From positions 1 through 62,000 of the forward strand of contig CAJNDS010002778.1 in NCBI GenBank assembly GCA_905221605.1: a DNA stretch of 62,000 nucleotides. The letters are read 5' to 3'. The notes under the pieces are model-generated. The model saw only the letters and a program-made list of their open reading frames with translations. It ran no database searches and was not told where the DNA came from. A program made the position numbers and the translations under genes. Shown here one piece after another: positions 1 through 8,395 of the stretch; the first letter of the stretch is position 1, and each line of letters begins with the position of its first letter. This stretch comes from Symbiodinium natans. Taxonomy: Eukaryota; Sar; Dinophyceae; Suessiales; Symbiodiniaceae.

Positions 1-64
1 AGCTCATGGAAATCCAATACTGAACTTGTACGACAAATCAATGAAATCCAGCGTAGATTCCAAC

Positions 65-202
65 ACTAAGCTTGTACTACAAATCAGCATGTGCAGCTAC
101 CAGCGAGGAACCCCTGAATCCCCATGCAAACGTACTAAGCTTGTACTACAAATCAACATGTGCAGCTACCAGCGAGGAACCCCTGAATCCCCATGCAAAC
201 GT
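65..202. repeat. 69-bp tandem repeat, two copies plus a decayed third
   Basis: Positions 65-133 and 134-202 are head-to-tail copies of a 69-base unit that differ at one base (86 versus 155). A more diverged, shorter copy precedes them at about 20-64. The repeat creates overlapping open frames that are not convincing genes. Confidence 0.85.
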
Positions 203-589
203 AAAAAGAATCGTTAATCAAAAGAGTCCCCCCCATGGGCCCCCATGCTACAGATCAGAACGGGATGCCATTCCCAATTGAGTGTAGCGTCTATTTGGCA
301 TCTTTGACCCGCAATCATACGCTGGTACTTTGATACTGGAAAAACGGGGGCACTTCAGATCCGGACAACTAATTTTGTTTAATCATGAACTTTGATTGCT
401 CGAAAACATGCAATCTGGCAATAACACTTCGACAACCGAGCATAGAATTTATGTATTATGTAGTCTTAGCCCAGTGGCAAACAGCATTCATCGTGCAACT
501 GAAGCTCTGTAACTCTCATGTTGCGGGCACATGCTGCGCTGTAATTATCGGCTGCAGCACAGCGTTTGCTGTGCAGACTTGCAGAAAGC

Positions 590-1400
590 AATCCACCAGT
601 CGCCCAAGCGCATATAACCTGGAGAAGACTGTGTGGAGTCTGTGGAGTCTGTGGCAGGGGCATCCTTTGTGGCTGGGAGCTGTGTTGGCTTTGCCGCAAG
701 CCATGTAGCCACTGAGGGCAACATGGAGAACGCACATGCGGGCGCGCCGCTTGCTGGCACATCTGGCGCACTTGCCGTGTTGACAGGGTGCGGCTGCGCG
801 AACGAAGGCTCAGCTGGGGCTGCCAGGGGCTTTGGAACTGGCTGTGGGCTTGCTGGCTTTGCTGCGAGCCATGTGGCAACAGAGGGGGACTGGGCGAAGG
901 AATACTTTGGGGTCACCGGGCTTCCTCCTCCTGTGATAGCCTTCGGCTTTGCGACAAGCCATGTAGCAACCGAGGGGAGCAGTTCGAATGAACCTTTGGG
1001 TGGGACCGCTTGGCCGTCGGGATTTGCGAGCACCGGCAAGTGTGCGGTCAGCTGTTCCTTCTCCTGTATGGGTGACTGGTCTGCCTCGCATGCACGGAGG
1101 CGAACCAAGGTGTCCTCCACGACCCTTTGGGTTGCTGACATCTCGCCGGGCTGTCGACAGTTGTAAGGGTCCTGTTCGAGGACAGGACCGGAGGTCTTTT
1201 CTAGCACAACCCATCCTGCAAATGGCAGATGGATGCGCGCAGATTTCGAAGAGACTTCCACCACCAGCACGCGGGCCCCTTCTTGCAGGTTACCCACTAC
1301 CTCACTGCCCTTGCTCTTGGAGACTCGCACTTTGGCCTCGCGGAGCACCCTGGCCCAGCCCAGGCCCACTGTCTTTGCCACTCGGTGAACCTGACGTGAA
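590..1400 (-). CDS. SH3b-like domain exon with three PSVATWL repeats (partial gene)
   Basis: The minus-strand frame stays open over about 270 residues. Its first part, near 1400-1190, reads like a bacterial-type SH3 (SH3b) fold: a VRVSKSKGSEVVGNL strand, then GARVLVVEV and a GWVVLEK ending, the usual pattern of a small ligand or peptidoglycan-like binding barrel. After a charged linker come three spaced copies of PSVATWL(A/V)AKP in a Pro/Ala-rich tail. No ATG fits the start well; a polypyrimidine-AG near 1375 suggests the exon is spliced from an upstream piece, and a possible donor lies near 622. Function unknown. Codon use and the repeat make coding likely; the SH3b assignment is by pattern only. 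An unrelated protein carrying the same short repeat is the main alternative. Confidence 0.5.
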
Positions 1401-1509
1401 CAGGGCTCGAACGCGATCAAACGTGGGCATGCGCAAACGTGACTGCCACACCTCATCCTTCTCGGCTGCCTTGCGACCTCCAGCTTGCAGTTCCTGCCCA
1501 CGGCAATCA

Positions 1510-3078
1510 GGATACAGACTCAGTGAGAGAGCTCTGGTGGTCAGTCCTCCAGTCGCATCATTTGCAGCATCTGCTGCTTGCCGCCCACAGTTCGGTGACC
1601 GAGGAGGCGCGGATCTGCCCCATCGGTGCGGCAGACGGAAGCACTTGGGCCCTCCATGGCTGGGCTCCAGAAAGCGGAATTTCAGCGGGCCAACAACAGG
1701 TCAGCATGTCGCAGATGCCTGATGTGCATATGCAGTGGAAGTGTGATCAGAGTATGCTGGAGGAAACTGCGGACGCATGCCAGGCAGGTCAATTCAAACC
1801 AAGCCAACAGATGACCATTACACGGCTGTTTTTGTGGTGCTGTCCTAGTCAAGGCAGAGAGCTGTGACACTATGGCGATGCATCGCATGATTTTCCGGCT
1901 GCATTGCAGAAACCAGTGCGAAGTCAATCTCTCAGAAAGGATAGTATACCTCGCAAGTTTGCTTGTCAACCTCTCCATGCAACTTCAATCCTATGCTTCG
2001 AAACAAGTCGGTTCTGACCGAGCTCTGCACACTTGGATCGCTCCCACAACAGGAGATCCTCCGTTGACGCTGATCGTGTGCACAGACGCAGCCCTGGCCA
2101 GCGAGACTCAAGAAACTGCGAACGCTGAAATTGTCAGGTGTGTGTGTGTGTGTGTGACCTGCAAGGGTGAACTTCGTTGCTTCCCACTCTCTCTGACTCC
2201 GTATTCTCGTCTGGAACATGGCAGTGAAGGGGTGGGATATGGATCCAACTTGTGCTCGCCACGATTGCCTGCTGACACGCTAGCGGGAAGCTCGGTTGCG
2301 ACGAACTGGTAGAGATCTTAGCATATGAAAGAGTGCGGCGCGCGAAGCAAAAAACATGTTCTACCCTTGTGATCTTGTGAATGCTTCCGAAGGCGTGTCC
2401 AAGGCCGGCTCCGAGACGTCGTCTACTGCGACTCCCTCCCCAGCGCGCGTGAAGTCTCCGAGGATCGCAAGGCGTGTAAGGCCTTGCAGCACCTCAGTGT
2501 GAAGTGAAGTGAGGGGAGGAACCTGCCAGTCTCTAGTCCTTGCCTGTGAAGCACAAGGACACCGCCAACGTCTCGTTTTCCGCGGTCCGTCGACAAACTA
2601 CAAGTCGTCAGACTTGCTTGGATTAGACTTGATCCAGACTCTGCGCATTTCTCGCATCATCCAGACACGCCTTCTCCTGTGCCAGGCTGTGCCGGAGTTC
2701 CCTTTAGGATCTCCATGCCAAGCAGAGCCCATTTGAAGACACCTGCTCCAGCCATTCTATCTGCACTCGCCGAAGGGCAAGTATCCCAGCGGAGAGCACA
2801 TGTGTGGATTTGGGTGCACGAGGTACGGATGCACTCCATACAACTCCAGTGCAATCATATTCTGGGCTTTCAGCGTGGGAATTCGCTTCGTCCACAGCTT
2901 ACCTACCGCAGCGTTGCCTCTTCCGTTTAAAGTGCTCACCCGGATCTATCTGGCAACGTTTATGTGGTGGCATCGGACTTCGAAACCTTCCTAGCATTGC
3001 TGCTACATCGGTCTTATGACCGGGGGTGAGGGACATGTAACGGGGGCTGCTACCAATTCAAGTACAGGGTTGCTCTGG
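1510..3078. other. No gene recognised; left flank of the retrotransposon
   Basis: Short open frames occur on both strands but none has a domain, a repeat or a convincing start. A short GT microsatellite lies at 2138-2156. The flank stops at 3078, where the terminal repeat of the mobile element begins without a target duplication. Confidence 0.4.
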
Positions 3079-3214
3079 GACATGCGCCGCTAAGCCCTAA
3101 CCCCAAAATGAACGGCGGTATGCTTTTCCGGCGGTTGCGAACAAGCGCTTCACGCGCCGGGTTAGCCGATCCGCCGAAAACTGGTGCCGGCGCGCGGGGG
3201 CGCATTCTGCACCC
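3079..3214 (-). repeat. Split direct repeat B2 (3' outer end)
   Basis: All 136 bases are identical to 3352-3487. Its outer edge at 3079 is the 3' end of the element; the base before it differs from the B1 copy, which fixes the boundary. Confidence 0.93.
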
Positions 3215-3263
3215 CCCGACGGCCCAGGGCGGTCGGCTCCCGATAAGGGTGGAAGAGGGTGGG

Positions 3264-3351
3264 ACAGAAAAGCGGGCGAAGCGGCTTAATGCGGCGACAG
3301 CTACGGCGGTCGACGCTTCACATGTCCTAACGCACAAGAGATGTGCTACAC
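3264..3351 (-). repeat. Split direct repeat A2
   Basis: All 88 bases are identical to 13019-13106. It abuts B1 with no gap, as expected if it templates regeneration of the 5' end during reverse transcription. The 49 bases between it and B2 (3215-3263) are unique. Confidence 0.93.
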
Positions 3352-3487
3352 GACATGCGCCGCTAAGCCCTAACCCCAAAATGAACGGCGGTATGCTTTT
3401 CCGGCGGTTGCGAACAAGCGCTTCACGCGCCGGGTTAGCCGATCCGCCGAAAACTGGTGCCGGCGCGCGGGGGCGCATTCTGCACCC
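3352..3487 (-). repeat. Split direct repeat B1
   Basis: Identical to B2 over 136 bases. It begins 36 bases downstream of the RT-RNase H stop codon and runs directly into A2 at 3351/3352. Confidence 0.93.
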
Positions 3488-3522
3488 GCCCGGCGCACCC
3501 AGCCCCCATAAAAGCGACGGCA

Positions 3523-5277
3523 CTAACGAAACTCCCACGAGTCAGAAACCGCCGCGAGGTCGTCGCCTGCCATGTCGGACGCGTACTCGACGTCCACCGC
3601 CGCCTTGGCCAAGACTATCATAATGGCCTCGTCGGGGACGTCGACCCACTCCCAGCCGAGCTCCTGGGCCTTGGAGAGGTCGTCGCGGGACACGGCGTCG
3701 GAAACATTGGCTTTCGACGGGACCCGGCGGAACTGGGGGAACCAGGCGAACCTGGCCGCCGAAGCCCAAAAGGCTGCTAACACGCCGTTAACCGACGCGT
3801 CCCTGCCGTACCCCTTCAGCAGGGCGAACTGGCCGGCGACATTGTCGATGTACGCCAGCCAGAACCGGGGTAGCCGACGGCCGAACGCGACGAGAGCGAA
3901 GACCTGGGCGAGGATCTCCAAGACGTAGATGAACGCCTTGCGGGCGGCGAAGTGCTTGAGAAACCACGACGGTACCCTGCCTCTGCTGTAGAGAACGCGG
4001 GCGCCGACGCGGAGCACAAAGCCCCAACCGTTGTTCCAACGGTCACGCGGGGACGCCCGGGCCGACGTCGGGACGAAACCCGCTTTGTGCACCAGGTCGC
4101 CCTCCTGGAAGAACGCATCGGCGTAGAGGACGGCGAAGGGCTCCGAGTCCGGCGCAAAGGGGAAGAACCGAGGCTGTACTCGTCGAAGAAGAGCGGCCAG
4201 GGCTCGCAGCGCCGACCTGAGCCCAACTGACAGCTCGTCGTCCGACGTCGCTGAAGTGTCGGACGCCCGGGCGTAGACCGGCTTGAGGGCTGCCTTCCCG
4301 ACGGCGCCGAAGGTGGCCTGGGTCAAGAAGGTGAGCTTCCCCGCTAGGCGCTGGGCCGCCGCCGGCGCGAGCCTGTTGGAGACCAGGGCAGACTCGATGG
4401 CGGCGAGGAGCTTGGCCACCCGGCTCTCCGTTGGTCTCAACTCGACCCCGTCGCGGCGCACCTGGAATGTGACGCCCTGCACGACGTGGGCAGTGCCCGG
4501 CTCCTGGGCCTTGGACGGCTTCGTCCGGAGCCCCAGCAGGGCGAACAGGTCCGCGAAGGCGTCGAACGCCGACTGCGCCGTCTCCGGGAAGTCCACGGCG
4601 TTGAAGTCGTCGACGTAGTGGCCGCCGACGATGAGCAGGAACTGGCGCAGCAGGACCTGCAACGCGTCGCCTGCCCTGTTGAAGTTCCACACCGACGCGG
4701 CAGCGCCGAAGCACATCGCCAGATGGAACCACAGGGTGACCCCGTGGCGCGTCGGTAAGAAGGTCCCGCAATGCGCCGGGACCTTCACCGCCCACTGGCG
4801 GTACGCCGAGAGCAGATCATGCCCAAGCACCAACGGGACGACGTCCATGGCGACGAACCGACGCGCCATGTCCACAAAGTCCCCGACGAAATGGTGCGTC
4901 GGGACGTCGTCCGCCTTGACGGTGCTGTTGTGCCCTGAGCGGCGCCAATCTTCCCCCCGTCGGATCTTCGGGTCACCATGCTCGTCGAACTGGACAATGG
5001 GGAACGAGGCGGCGACGAAGACCTGCCCAGGCGGTGGCTCGACGAGCTCGGTCATCCCGGCGACGTCGTAGATGGGCACCGTCTTAACCTTCCAGTCGTC
5101 GGGGGCCCGGCATGGGCCCAGCACCCTGCCGAGCTTGGTCTCCTGGACGAGCTCGTCGAGGAGTACTCCCCAGGGTTGGTCCTTCCCAACCTGGAGCGGA
5201 GGTACTCGGCGTTCCGCGCCGCCAACGACGCCAAGGGCATCGGGTTGGCGTAGCGGTCGTCGGACCGCTTCCGCCAC
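3523..5277 (-). CDS. Reverse transcriptase-RNase H (-1 frame relative to the methyltransferase)
   Basis: Copies element RNA into DNA and removes the RNA strand. Numbering from the frame's first codon at 5277 (a GTG, not a real start): a template-binding stretch near 104-130; motif A GHDLLSAYRQW at 152-162 (Asp154); motif B CFGAAASVWNFNR at 189-201; the catalytic YVDD at 221-224; then KPSKAQE at 253-259. The RNase H part has the expected acidic residues at LYADA (387), VLEIL (454), YIDN (478) and a final ANVSDAVSRDDL with Asp527. The pattern fits the DIRS/Ngaro-type RT-RH rather than LINE or LTR types. There is no ATG before motif A except one at codon 75. RT-like sequence starts near 5200, where the methyltransferase frame loses sense, so expression by -1 frameshift, a small intron, or an indel must be invoked. 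All catalytic residues are present. Confidence 0.9.
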   Translation of the reverse strand: MAEAVRRPLRQPDALGVVGGAERRVPPLQVGKDQPWGVLLDELVQETKLGRVLGPCRAPDDWKVKTVPIYDVAGMTELVEPPPGQVFVAASFPIVQFDEHGDPKIRRGEDWRRSGHNSTVKADDVPTHHFVGDFVDMARRFVAMDVVPLVLGHDLLSAYRQWAVKVPAHCGTFLPTRHGVTLWFHLAMCFGAAASVWNFNRAGDALQVLLRQFLLIVGGHYVDDFNAVDFPETAQSAFDAFADLFALLGLRTKPSKAQEPGTAHVVQGVTFQVRRDGVELRPTESRVAKLLAAIESALVSNRLAPAAAQRLAGKLTFLTQATFGAVGKAALKPVYARASDTSATSDDELSVGLRSALRALAALLRRVQPRFFPFAPDSEPFAVLYADAFFQEGDLVHKAGFVPTSARASPRDRWNNGWGFVLRVGARVLYSRGRVPSWFLKHFAARKAFIYVLEILAQVFALVAFGRRLPRFWLAYIDNVAGQFALLKGYGRDASVNGVLAAFWASAARFAWFPQFRRVPSKANVSDAVSRDDLSKAQELGWEWVDVPDEAIMIVLAKAAVDVEYASDMAGDDLAAVSDSWEFR

Positions 5278-6905
5278 CCCGGGCCCGAGCGTAGGGGCCC
5301 CAGCATGTCGAAGCCGTCGGAGAGGTCGGACCTGAGGGCGTCGACGTTCGGGTAGCCGGCGACGTCCAGCAGCTCCAGCAGGACGGGGACCTGGGTGGGG
5401 CGATCCCGGTCAGGCGTCGAGTACGTCGCCCTGACCGGGAGCGGCCGGTCCCTGATCCACGACGTCGTCGCCTCAGTAGAGTCCTCGACCATGGCGCCGA
5501 TCTCCTGGATGACCTCCCGTCGGATGCGCACGAGGTCGTGTCGCCACCTCGTCCCCGTTCGCAGGACCCACTCTAAGGCCGGCTCCAGCGTCGGAGTGTC
5601 CGCCGCCGGGTGCCGCAAGCTGAGGGACCGCCGCCAGTGATCCTCCTCGGACTCCAGCTCGTCGATCACGACGTCCCTCGCCCGCGGCGGGGGGGTCATG
5701 TCCCAGGTGCTGCCCCACCGTTGCGACGCCAGCCACTGCAGCGTCGTGCACCGCGGCGGTCTCGGCAAAGTCCCAGCCGACGGCGCCGCCGACACTGAGC
5801 CAATGGAGGCGGCGACGACCAAAAGGGAGAGCATCCGGGACGCCACCCCCCAGTGCCAGCCATTGCCGACGAGTCTAAGGCGAGCGCGTTCGTCGGCACC
5901 CGCCGCCGCCGTGTAACCGACGGGCATGTGGTGCAGCTGCTCCCTCACCTCGGGGGTGGGGAGCCGTAGGTGGCCCCTTTCGTCGGTCATCATGGCCTCC
6001 CGGCGATAGTGCCACGGCGCATAGCGGCGGGAGTCCTGGAGCCACCGCTCGCGGACGTCCTGGGGTATCCTGCCCCTCGCCGACTTGGGCGCCGGGCGCC
6101 CATTGTCGTCCAGCGCCGGCGTCGTGGCGCAGGGCATCAGGACCCGGCCAGCCCGCACCGAGTCGTGGAACTGCCACCCGTCGAGTTGGAACGCGTCCTC
6201 GGAGGCCCGAGGGACGCCCAGGCGCAGGCGCCGGAAACCGTCGCGGGTGTGCCAATGGAAGGCTTCCCCCGTCGTAGGGTGCTCCCTAAATGCCTCCCAC
6301 TCGACGGGCAGCCACCACAGTCTCGGCCGCGAGATCCAACCGAAGTCCGACGCACAGACGATGACCGGCTCCATGTTGAGCTTCTTGGAGACGACGTCGG
6401 CGTCCTTCTTATTCATGACGACGTTCTCCCACAGCGAGACGACGACGTGATCGGGGAGCTCCGCCTTGAGCTCCTCGTAGAAGTCAGCGGCGACGAGGAA
6501 GAGGCCCCCACGTTCTCCGTCGTGTCCCTGTCCCGACGCGACCCTGGAGAAGTCCTGGCAGGGCGGGGCCGCCGCCCACAGGACGCAGGCTCTGGCATGG
6601 GGATCCACCCGCCGGATCAACGCCGCCACCGCCGATGGCGAGTCCTTGGAGATGTCCCCTCTCTCCTTGATCCACGGCATGTGTCGCCGAGTCAGCTGCG
6701 ACGCGGCGGCGTCGACCTCCCAAGAAAGCGCCAGGAGGGGCTCGCCGAACTCCTGGTTGATGAGCCAGGGCGCCCCCACCCCGTCGAAGGCCGACAGCAC
6801 GATGATCTCGTCGGCCTTGGGCTTCCGGTGGGAGAGGCGGACGCGTTTCGGCGTCGGGTCGGGTGCCGCGTCGGTCTCCACATCCGACGCGGTCCCGTGC
6901 TGTCC
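5052..6905 (-). CDS. C5-cytosine DNA methyltransferase, Pol-like part of the element
   Basis: Transfers a methyl group from S-adenosylmethionine to cytosine C5. Numbering from the GTG at 6881: motif I FDGVG at 32-36 (AdoMet binding), motif IV PPCQDFS at 106-112 with the catalytic cysteine at 108, motif VI WENV at 151-154, motif VIII SRPRLWW at 184-190, motif X VGNGW at 338-342. The early strand-helix region resembles the DNMT3 branch more than DNMT1, by eye only. Residues after about 360 form a helical linker towards the RT. No in-frame ATG precedes motif I. Upstream the same frame is open to a single TAG at 6906-6908 that ends the Gag-like ORF, so it probably continues from Gag by readthrough. 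The frame ends at 5052, overlapping the RT frame by about 225 bases. Known DIRS elements carry a different, N6-adenine-type methylase after the RT. Confidence 0.9.
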   Translation of the reverse strand, partial: GQHGTASDVETDAAPDPTPKRVRLSHRKPKADEIIVLSAFDGVGAPWLINQEFGEPLLALSWEVDAAASQLTRRHMPWIKERGDISKDSPSAVAALIRRVDPHARACVLWAAAPPCQDFSRVASGQGHDGERGGLFLVAADFYEELKAELPDHVVVSLWENVVMNKKDADVVSKKLNMEPVIVCASDFGWISRPRLWWLPVEWEAFREHPTTGEAFHWHTRDGFRRLRLGVPRASEDAFQLDGWQFHDSVRAGRVLMPCATTPALDDNGRPAPKSARGRIPQDVRERWLQDSRRYAPWHYRREAMMTDERGHLRLPTPEVREQLHHMPVGYTAAAGADERARLRLVGNGWHWGVASRMLSLLVVAASIGSVSAAPSAGTLPRPPRCTTLQWLASQRWGSTWDMTPPPRARDVVIDELESEEDHWRRSLSLRHPAADTPTLEPALEWVLRTGTRWRHDLVRIRREVIQEIGAMVEDSTEATTSWIRDRPLPVRATYSTPDRDRPTQVPVLLELLDVAGYPNVDALRSDLSDGFDMLGPLRSGPGWRKRSDDRYANPMPLASLAARNAEYLRSRLGRTNPGEYSSTSSSRRPSSAGCWAHAGPPTTGRLRRCPSTTSPG

Positions 6906-6908
6906 CTA
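6906..6908 (-). promoter_or_regulatory. TAG between Gag and methyltransferase: candidate readthrough stop
   Basis: The codon lies in one continuous frame: Gag ends GGGRR, then TAG GGA CAG, then methyltransferase. A stop followed by G and a purine-rich stretch recalls the Gag-Pol readthrough stop of gammaretroviruses. Readthrough is inferred; a point mutation in this copy is the alternative. Confidence 0.5.
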
Positions 6909-7484
6909 GCGCCGACCGCCGCCCTTGCGGGCGCCCTTGTCGTGCTCGTCGGGCTTCCAAGCCTTGCCCGACCCAGCGGCGTTCCACGACGACGACGACC
7001 AATCCGACTGACTCCACCACTGGCCTTGGCCTCCAGAGCGGCGGTCGTCGCTGTGCTCGTCGTTGGGTCTTTTGGTTGGTTTCTTCGGCGGCTGGCCCCC
7101 CTGCGGGGGATTTCCCCTGCCGCGACCGCGGCCGCGCCGGTTCCGCTGGCGCCGACGGGTCGCCGTCGGGCGTGCGGCCGTCTCGTCGTCCATGTCGTTC
7201 GCCTCCTCCCCCGCTGCAGACGCGGGGGGCGGGCGACGAGGGGGCTGCTTCGGCGGCCTCGCCATGACGTCGTAGAAGAGGGAGTGGTTCGCCATGATCG
7301 CCTGCGTCGACTCGGCGAAGGTCTTGCCCAGGCGCAGGTCCATCGCCAGGGACCAGCCGATGGCTGACCAGAACTCGACGACGTGCTCAATCATCGTCGG
7401 CCTGGACCTGGCCTTGGCGGCGAACCAGTCGGCGAACTCGTCGATGGCCTCCTCCGGCCCCAGACCGACGAGCTTCCAAGCCAT
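6906..7484 (-). CDS. Gag-like protein, C-terminal part (RG-rich tail)
   Basis: In the -1 frame relative to the N-terminal part, 193 codons begin at an ATG at 7484. The first 80 residues are helical (AWKLVGLGPEEAIDEFADWF and on), followed by a basic, disordered tail with RGRGRGRG, Gln/Trp/Ser-rich and Lys/Arg-rich stretches, typical of nucleic-acid-binding Gag or nucleocapsid tails. It ends at a lone TAG and then continues in frame into the methyltransferase. It is either the second half of one Gag protein reached by a -1 shift, or a separate product starting at the overlapping ATG. No canonical X XXY YYZ slip site is seen in the overlap (7391-7484). Confidence 0.65.
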   Translation of the reverse strand: MAWKLVGLGPEEAIDEFADWFAAKARSRPTMIEHVVEFWSAIGWSLAMDLRLGKTFAESTQAIMANHSLFYDVMARPPKQPPRRPPPASAAGEEANDMDDETAARPTATRRRQRNRRGRGRGRGNPPQGGQPPKKPTKRPNDEHSDDRRSGGQGQWWSQSDWSSSSWNAAGSGKAWKPDEHDKGARKGGGRR

Positions 7485-8188
7485 CTCACCGACTCGAGCC
7501 CGTCGAGCACGGCGATGAGTGTGCGAGGAGTCCACTCCTTCTCCTCCGTCGTCGCCGAAGCTCGGCGCACGGCGTGAGGGTTCACCTCGCCAGATGCCTG
7601 GTATGTCCGCCGCGCCAAGATCTCGACGAGCGACGCCGGGGTGTAGAGCTTGGACGTCGTGTGTTCGTGCCACATGCGCGCCAGGACCTCTTCGGCGCCC
7701 AGCAGCACATGGGTGGGGAATCGGCGACGTTGGCCGCCGAGCAGGCGGGCATTGAACGCCTCCACCTGCGCCGCCCACGCCGGGAAAAGCTTGGGCGGCC
7801 TCTCGTCGACCCTAGGCGGGGGGGCCGGCGCTGGAGCTGCCACCGCGGCGGGCGCCACCGGCGTTGGCGGAGCCGAGTGTAGCTCCCACTGGCGACGGGC
7901 CTCCATCCAGCAGTGGGTCAGGATGGCCTGGACCACCGGGGCCACCTCGTCGGCGGCCTTGTGCCGCGTGCCGGCGACGTCGACGCCATTGAGGAACGGC
8001 TGGACGACGACCTTCACAAAGTCCTCGGCCGTCGTCGCCACCAGTGCGAGCGTCGGCGTGCGGTCGATGCCCCGCGCCCTCAGGTAGGCGACGGTGTCAG
8101 GTCCCGCCCCCGCTTGAGTCGTGAGGTCGTCGAAGCCGATGATCGCCGAGGCCACCGTGGGGATGGCCGCCGCTGCCGCGCCAGCCAT
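7391..8188 (-). CDS. Gag-like protein, N-terminal part
   Basis: The first in-frame ATG (8188) follows an in-frame stop and a C-tract/AG spacer, which fixes the start. The protein opens with an Ala-rich segment, then a compact helical region (DDLTTQAGAGPDTVAYL, EDFVKVVVQPFLNGV), a Pro/Ala linker near residue 110-130, and a second helical region (FNARLLGGQRRRFPTHVLL). Position between the recombinase cistrons and the methyltransferase-RT, together with the RG-rich continuation, suggests a structural Gag that packages element RNA. Sense is lost after ESVRW near 7484; the last 30 codons to the stop at 7391 look like out-of-frame sequence. No zinc knuckle is present. Confidence 0.6.
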   Translation of the reverse strand: MAGAAAAAIPTVASAIIGFDDLTTQAGAGPDTVAYLRARGIDRTPTLALVATTAEDFVKVVVQPFLNGVDVAGTRHKAADEVAPVVQAILTHCWMEARRQWELHSAPPTPVAPAAVAAPAPAPPPRVDERPPKLFPAWAAQVEAFNARLLGGQRRRFPTHVLLGAEEVLARMWHEHTTSKLYTPASLVEILARRTYQASGEVNPHAVRRASATTEEKEWTPRTLIAVLDGLESVRWLGSSSVWGRRRPSTSSPTGSPPRPGPGRR

Positions 8189-8395
8189 GTTGGGCAACGG
8201 CTAAAAGCTACGACACACGACGAACCTCGGAGAGCTGGCGGTTGGCAACAAAAGGGGGGGTGGTAGGCCGGGAGACGGGGGGGGGGGGCAAAAGGGCGCA
8301 CAGAACCGACGCAGTCGAGGCAAGCACGACGCAGTCGAAACCATCTTTTTGGGCGACGCGGTGCGTCAATCAAAAATGCCGACGCGACGGCGCTT
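8189..8395 (-). promoter_or_regulatory. Spacer with C-tracts and acceptor-like AG before Gag
   Basis: On the coding strand two C-runs (complements of G-runs 8277-8288 and 8254-8260) are followed by AACCGCCAG ending at 8235, 47 bases before the Gag ATG. This has the form of a splice acceptor and could accept the dinoflagellate spliced leader. No coding sense is seen. Confidence 0.5.

Noticed and set aside
3108-3623. Plus-strand frame across the terminal repeats
   Set aside because: It simply reads the B-A-B repeats; the duplication in the protein mirrors the DNA repeats.
5970-7367. 465-codon plus-strand frame inside the element
   Set aside because: Antisense to the methyltransferase and Gag; Arg/Pro/Ala-rich, no motifs. 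GC-rich DNA has few stops in any frame.
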